A stretch of DNA of 64,000 nt from Variovorax sp. Root473 (GTDB lineage: Bacteria; Pseudomonadota; Gammaproteobacteria; Burkholderiales; Burkholderiaceae_C). Under the pieces are notes generated by a model. It ran no database searches, was not told the origin of the DNA, and saw only the letters and a list, made by a program, of their open reading frames with translations. The stretch's first letter is position 1; the number at the start of each line of letters is the position of its first letter. Location of the stretch: NCBI RefSeq assembly GCF_001426505.1, contig NZ_LMEV01000020.1, positions 239,606 to 303,605 on the forward strand. The letters are read 5' to 3'. The translations under genes were made by a program, and so were the position numbers. Shown here in pieces: positions 60,692-64,000 of the stretch.

Positions 60692-62167
60692 ATGACCACC
60701 GACGACACCGCTTTCTCCTCCTCTGCCCCACCCATCGGCCTCGCCGCGCTCGAACGCCGGCTGGCCCGGGACCTCGACTACCTCGGCTGGCCCGCTCGCG
60801 CCTGGGTGCCGCCGCGCCAGATCGGCGGCGAGCCCGTGCTCGACGTGGCCATCATTGGTGGCGGCCAGGCCGGGCTGGCCGCGGCAGGCGCGCTGGCGCA
60901 GCAGGGCATCCGCGCGGTGGTCTTCGACCGCGCGCCGGCCGGGCGCGAAGGCCCCTGGGCCACCACCGCGCGCATGGAAACCCTGCGCTCGCCCAAGGAA
61001 CTCACGGGCCCCGCGCTGGGGCTGCCCTCGCTGACTTTCCGCGCGTGGTTCGAGGCCCAGTTCGGCACCGAGGCCTGGGCCGCGATGGACAAGATCCCAC
61101 GCCTGCAGTGGATGGACTACCTGGTCTGGTACCGCCGCGTGATGGGCGTGGACGTGCGCAACGACACCGCTGTGACTGGCCTGCAACCGTTGCGCGACGC
61201 CAGCGCCGTGCGCCTGGACCTGCGCACGCCCGAGGGCGTGCGCCGTGTGCTGGCGCGCCGCGTCGTGCTGGCCACCGGCCGTGACGGCCTGGGCGGCCCG
61301 GCCGTGCCGGCGTTCGTGGACGGCCTGCCGCGCGCCAAGTGGGCGCATTCCTCCGACGAAATGGACTACGGCCGCCTGAAAGGCCTGCGTGTGGGCGTGG
61401 TCGGCGCGGGCTCCTCGGCCATGGACAGCGCCGCCACCGCGCTCGAGGCCGGCGCGCACAGCGTCGAGCTGCTGATCCGTCGGCCCGACCTGCCGCGCGT
61501 CAACAAGGGCAAGGGCGCCGGCGTGCCGGGGCTCACGCAGGGGCACTACGACCTGCCCGACGAACTGAAGTGGCGCATCCGCCACTACATCAACGTGCTG
61601 AACGTGCCGCCGCCGCACGGCAGCACGCTGCGGGTGTCGCGGCACGCCAATGCCTTCTTCAATTTCGGCTGCCCCGTCCTGGCCGTGGCGCCGCAGGGCG
61701 AGGGGTTGCGCGTGACCACGCCCAAGGGCGACTTCGAGTTCGACTTCCTGATCGTGTCGACCGGTTTCCAGGTCGACTGGGCCGCCCGGCCCGAATTCGC
61801 GGGCATTGCCGCGCACATCCGTACCTGGAAAGACCGTTTCACGCCCGCGCCCGGCGACGAGGACCGCGAGCTGGCCGATTCGCCCGACCTCGGGCCGGCC
61901 TTCGAATTCCAGGAAAACGCGCCCGGCGCCTGCCCGGGGCTGGATCGCATCCACTGCTTCTGCTACCCGGCGGCGCTGTCGCACGGGACGGTGTCGGGCG
62001 ACATTCCAGCCATCAGCGACGGCGCGCGGCGCCTGGCAGCGGGGCTCGCCAGCCTTTTCTACCGGGAAGATGCGGCCCACCACTGGGCGAATCTGGAGGC
62101 CTACAGCGAGCCGGAACTGTGGGGCGACGAGTGGACGCCCGCCCCGCCGCCGCAGGAAAGGGCCTGA
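60692..62167 (+). CDS. FAD/NAD(P)-binding monooxygenase-like flavoprotein
   Basis: A 491-residue two-dinucleotide-domain flavoprotein. The FAD motif DVAIIGGGQAGLAAAGALA is at about 52-70 and the NAD(P)H motif GVVGAGSSAMDSAA at about 233-246. The stretch LPRAKWAHSSDEMDY between them recalls the class B flavin monooxygenase signature, but without a perfect FxGxxxHxxxW match. The final quarter has YPAALSHGTVSGDIPAISDG. Related proteins include small-molecule monooxygenases and lysine/ornithine hydroxylases. The substrate is unknown. ATG 60692 is taken because earlier in-frame codons lack a ribosome-binding site. leuS follows 83 bases later. Confidence 0.82.
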   Translation: MTTDDTAFSSSAPPIGLAALERRLARDLDYLGWPARAWVPPRQIGGEPVLDVAIIGGGQAGLAAAGALAQQGIRAVVFDRAPAGREGPWATTARMETLRSPKELTGPALGLPSLTFRAWFEAQFGTEAWAAMDKIPRLQWMDYLVWYRRVMGVDVRNDTAVTGLQPLRDASAVRLDLRTPEGVRRVLARRVVLATGRDGLGGPAVPAFVDGLPRAKWAHSSDEMDYGRLKGLRVGVVGAGSSAMDSAATALEAGAHSVELLIRRPDLPRVNKGKGAGVPGLTQGHYDLPDELKWRIRHYINVLNVPPPHGSTLRVSRHANAFFNFGCPVLAVAPQGEGLRVTTPKGDFEFDFLIVSTGFQVDWAARPEFAGIAAHIRTWKDRFTPAPGDEDRELADSPDLGPAFEFQENAPGACPGLDRIHCFCYPAALSHGTVSGDIPAISDGARRLAAGLASLFYREDAAHHWANLEAYSEPELWGDEWTPAPPPQERA

Positions 62168-62250
62168 TTCCGGCACACGGCCGGGGGCGATCACGCGCGG
62201 CGATAATCCGCCTTCCCGGCCGCCGTCGAGCCGGGCCCTGCCGAGATGTC

Positions 62251-64000
62251 ATGAACCCCAGCTACAAACCCAGCGACGTCGAGTCCGCTGCCCAGGCGCA
62301 ATGGCGCGCCGCCGATGTCTACCGTGTCACCGAGGACACGGGTCGCAAGAAGTACTACGCCTGTTCGATGCTGCCGTACCCCAGCGGCAAGCTGCACATG
62401 GGCCACGTGCGCAACTACACGATCAACGACATGCTCACGCGCTACCTGCGCATGAGCGGCTACAACGTGCTGATGCCCATGGGCTGGGACGCCTTCGGCC
62501 TGCCGGCCGAGAACGCGGCGCTGAAGAACGGCGTGCCGCCGGCCAAGTGGACGTACGAGAACATCGACTACATGCGCGGCCAGCTCCAGGCCATGGGCCT
62601 GGCCATCGACTGGAGCCGCGAGATCGCCACCTGCGATCCGAGCTACTACAAGTGGAACCAGTGGCTGTTCCTGAAGATGCTCGAAAAGGGCATTGCCTAC
62701 CGCAAGACCCAGGTCGTGAACTGGGACCCGGTCGACCAGACCGTGCTGGCCAACGAGCAGGTGATCGACGGCAAGGGCTGGCGCACCGGCGCCACCGTCG
62801 AGCGCCGTGAAATTCCCGGCTACTACCTGAAGATCAGCGACTACGCCGAAGAGCTGCTCGAGCACACCCAGCACGAGCTGCCGGGCTGGCCCGAGCGCGT
62901 CAAGCTCATGCAGGAAAACTGGATCGGCAAGAGCGAAGGCGTGCGCTTCGCCTTCACGCATGACATCCAGGGCGCCGACGGCAAGCTGATCCAGGACGGC
63001 CGCATGTACGTGTTCACCACGCGTGCCGACACCATCATGGGCGTCACCTTCTGCGCCGTGGCGCCCGAGCACCCGCTCGCCGCGCACGCCGCCACGCTCG
63101 ACCCAAAGGTCGCGGCCTTCATCGAGGAATGCAAGAACGGCGGCACCACCGAGGCCGAGCTCGCCACGCAAGAGAAGAAGGGCGTGCCCACGGGCCTGAC
63201 GGTCAAGCACCCGATCACCGACGAACAGGTGCCGGTGTGGGTCGGCAACTACGTGCTCATCAACTACGGCGACGGCGCCGTGATGGGCGTGCCCGCGCAC
63301 GACGAGCGCGACTTCGCCTTCGCCAACAAGTACGGCATCGAGATCATCCAGGTCGTGCTGGTCGACGACGAGCCGCACTTCGACTATCACAAGTGGCAGG
63401 ACTGGTACGGCGACAAGCAGCGCGGCGTGACCATCAACTCCGACAACTTCAGCGGCATGTCGTACAAGGAGGCCGTGGCCGCCGTGGCCCATGCGCTGGG
63501 CCAGAAGGGCCTGGGCGAGCTGCAGACCACCTGGCGCCTGCGCGACTGGGGCGTGAGCCGCCAGCGCTACTGGGGCACGCCAATCCCGATCATCCATTGC
63601 GAAGAGCACGGCGCGGTGCCGGTCCCCGAAAAGGACCTGCCCGTGGTGCTGCCGACCGACTGCGTGCCCGACGGCTCGGGCAACCCGCTGGCCAAGCACG
63701 AGGGCTTCCACGCCGGCGTGGTGTGTCCGGTGTGCGGCAAGGCCGCGCGGCGCGAGACCGACACGATGGACACCTTCGTCGATTCGTCGTGGTACTTCAT
63801 GCGCTACTGCGACCCCAAGAACGACCAGGCCATGGTCGCCGAGGGCGCCGACTACTGGATGCCGATGGACCAGTACATCGGCGGCATCGAGCACGCGATC
63901 CTGCACCTGCTGTACGCGCGCTTCTGGACCAAGGTCATGCGCGACCTGGGCCTCGTGAAGGCCGACGAGCCCTTCGCCAAGCTGCTCACGCAGGGCATGG
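62251..64000 (+). CDS. leuS: Leucyl-tRNA synthetase (5' part, cut by window end)
   Basis: The first 583 codons of leucyl-tRNA synthetase; the reading frame is open to the window edge, and the usual length is about 870. The ATP-binding HIGH-type motif PYPSGKLHMGHVRNY is near residues 42-56, the CP1 editing domain (TTRADTIMGVTFCAV) near 255-270, and DTMDTFVDSSWYFMRY near 505-520. The KMSKS loop and anticodon domain lie beyond the window. It charges tRNA-Leu in the cytoplasm. A GATAAT hexamer at 62202-62207 could be its -10 element. Confidence 0.97.
   Translation, partial: MNPSYKPSDVESAAQAQWRAADVYRVTEDTGRKKYYACSMLPYPSGKLHMGHVRNYTINDMLTRYLRMSGYNVLMPMGWDAFGLPAENAALKNGVPPAKWTYENIDYMRGQLQAMGLAIDWSREIATCDPSYYKWNQWLFLKMLEKGIAYRKTQVVNWDPVDQTVLANEQVIDGKGWRTGATVERREIPGYYLKISDYAEELLEHTQHELPGWPERVKLMQENWIGKSEGVRFAFTHDIQGADGKLIQDGRMYVFTTRADTIMGVTFCAVAPEHPLAAHAATLDPKVAAFIEECKNGGTTEAELATQEKKGVPTGLTVKHPITDEQVPVWVGNYVLINYGDGAVMGVPAHDERDFAFANKYGIEIIQVVLVDDEPHFDYHKWQDWYGDKQRGVTINSDNFSGMSYKEAVAAVAHALGQKGLGELQTTWRLRDWGVSRQRYWGTPIPIIHCEEHGAVPVPEKDLPVVLPTDCVPDGSGNPLAKHEGFHAGVVCPVCGKAARRETDTMDTFVDSSWYFMRYCDPKNDQAMVAEGADYWMPMDQYIGGIEHAILHLLYARFWTKVMRDLGLVKADEPFAKLLTQGM

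Overview
The window is high-GC DNA (roughly two-thirds G+C by eye) with the gene content and order of a betaproteobacterium of the family Comamonadaceae, most like Variovorax or a close relative. Pointers are the hpf-ptsN-hprK / fur / bamE-dapB-exbB-exbD ... leuS block, the three-gene NAD(P) transhydrogenase, nudJ beside mnmA, and two intergenic sequence types that I associate with this family. This assignment is an inference from protein similarity and synteny. No rRNA, tRNA, CRISPR array, transposase or integrase was seen.

Region 1 (117-9845) is a self-contained carbohydrate catabolism module of two divergent operons sharing a 180-base control region. To the left run a Tat-exported sugar-binding protein, a double-ABC ATPase, a permease, an aldo/keto reductase and a class I aldolase, mostly with 4-base stop/start overlaps. 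To the right run an FGGY kinase, a GlpD-like flavoprotein and a GntR/HutC regulator. An identical 10-mer occurs twice in the control region and is a candidate operator. The substrate is unknown; the gene set suits uptake, phosphorylation, oxidation and aldol cleavage of a polyol or rare sugar.

Region 2 (9848-27019) is mixed: a DMT exporter, an unusually long uvrA, a ClC channel, ssb, a small exported tandem-repeat protein, a cluster of four poorly known proteins (including a VanW-glycosyltransferase fusion, a SUKH-like protein and a zinc-ribbon membrane protein), an LLM flavoenzyme, an acyl-CoA ligase, mnmA, nudJ and an OmpR-type regulator that lacks its phosphoacceptor aspartate.

Region 3 (27422-41018) holds the transhydrogenase operon with panD inserted in it, a second acyl-CoA ligase, a complete dipeptide/oligopeptide ABC transporter (permease, permease, ATPase, ATPase, binding protein), a methylthioadenosine/SAH nucleosidase with a probable TTG start, a DUF1275 protein and corA.

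Region 4 (41244-49050) is the conserved core: a UvrD-type helicase, hpf, ptsN, hprK, fur, bamE, dapB and an ExbB/ExbD pair. Region 5 (49108-60561) is a leftward six-gene glycogen operon: GH13 glucosidase, glgB, glgX, glgC, glgA, glgP. A flavin monooxygenase-like gene and the first two-thirds of leuS, cut by the window edge, close the window. The glycogen block appears to sit between exbD and leuS, which I recall as neighbours in relatives.
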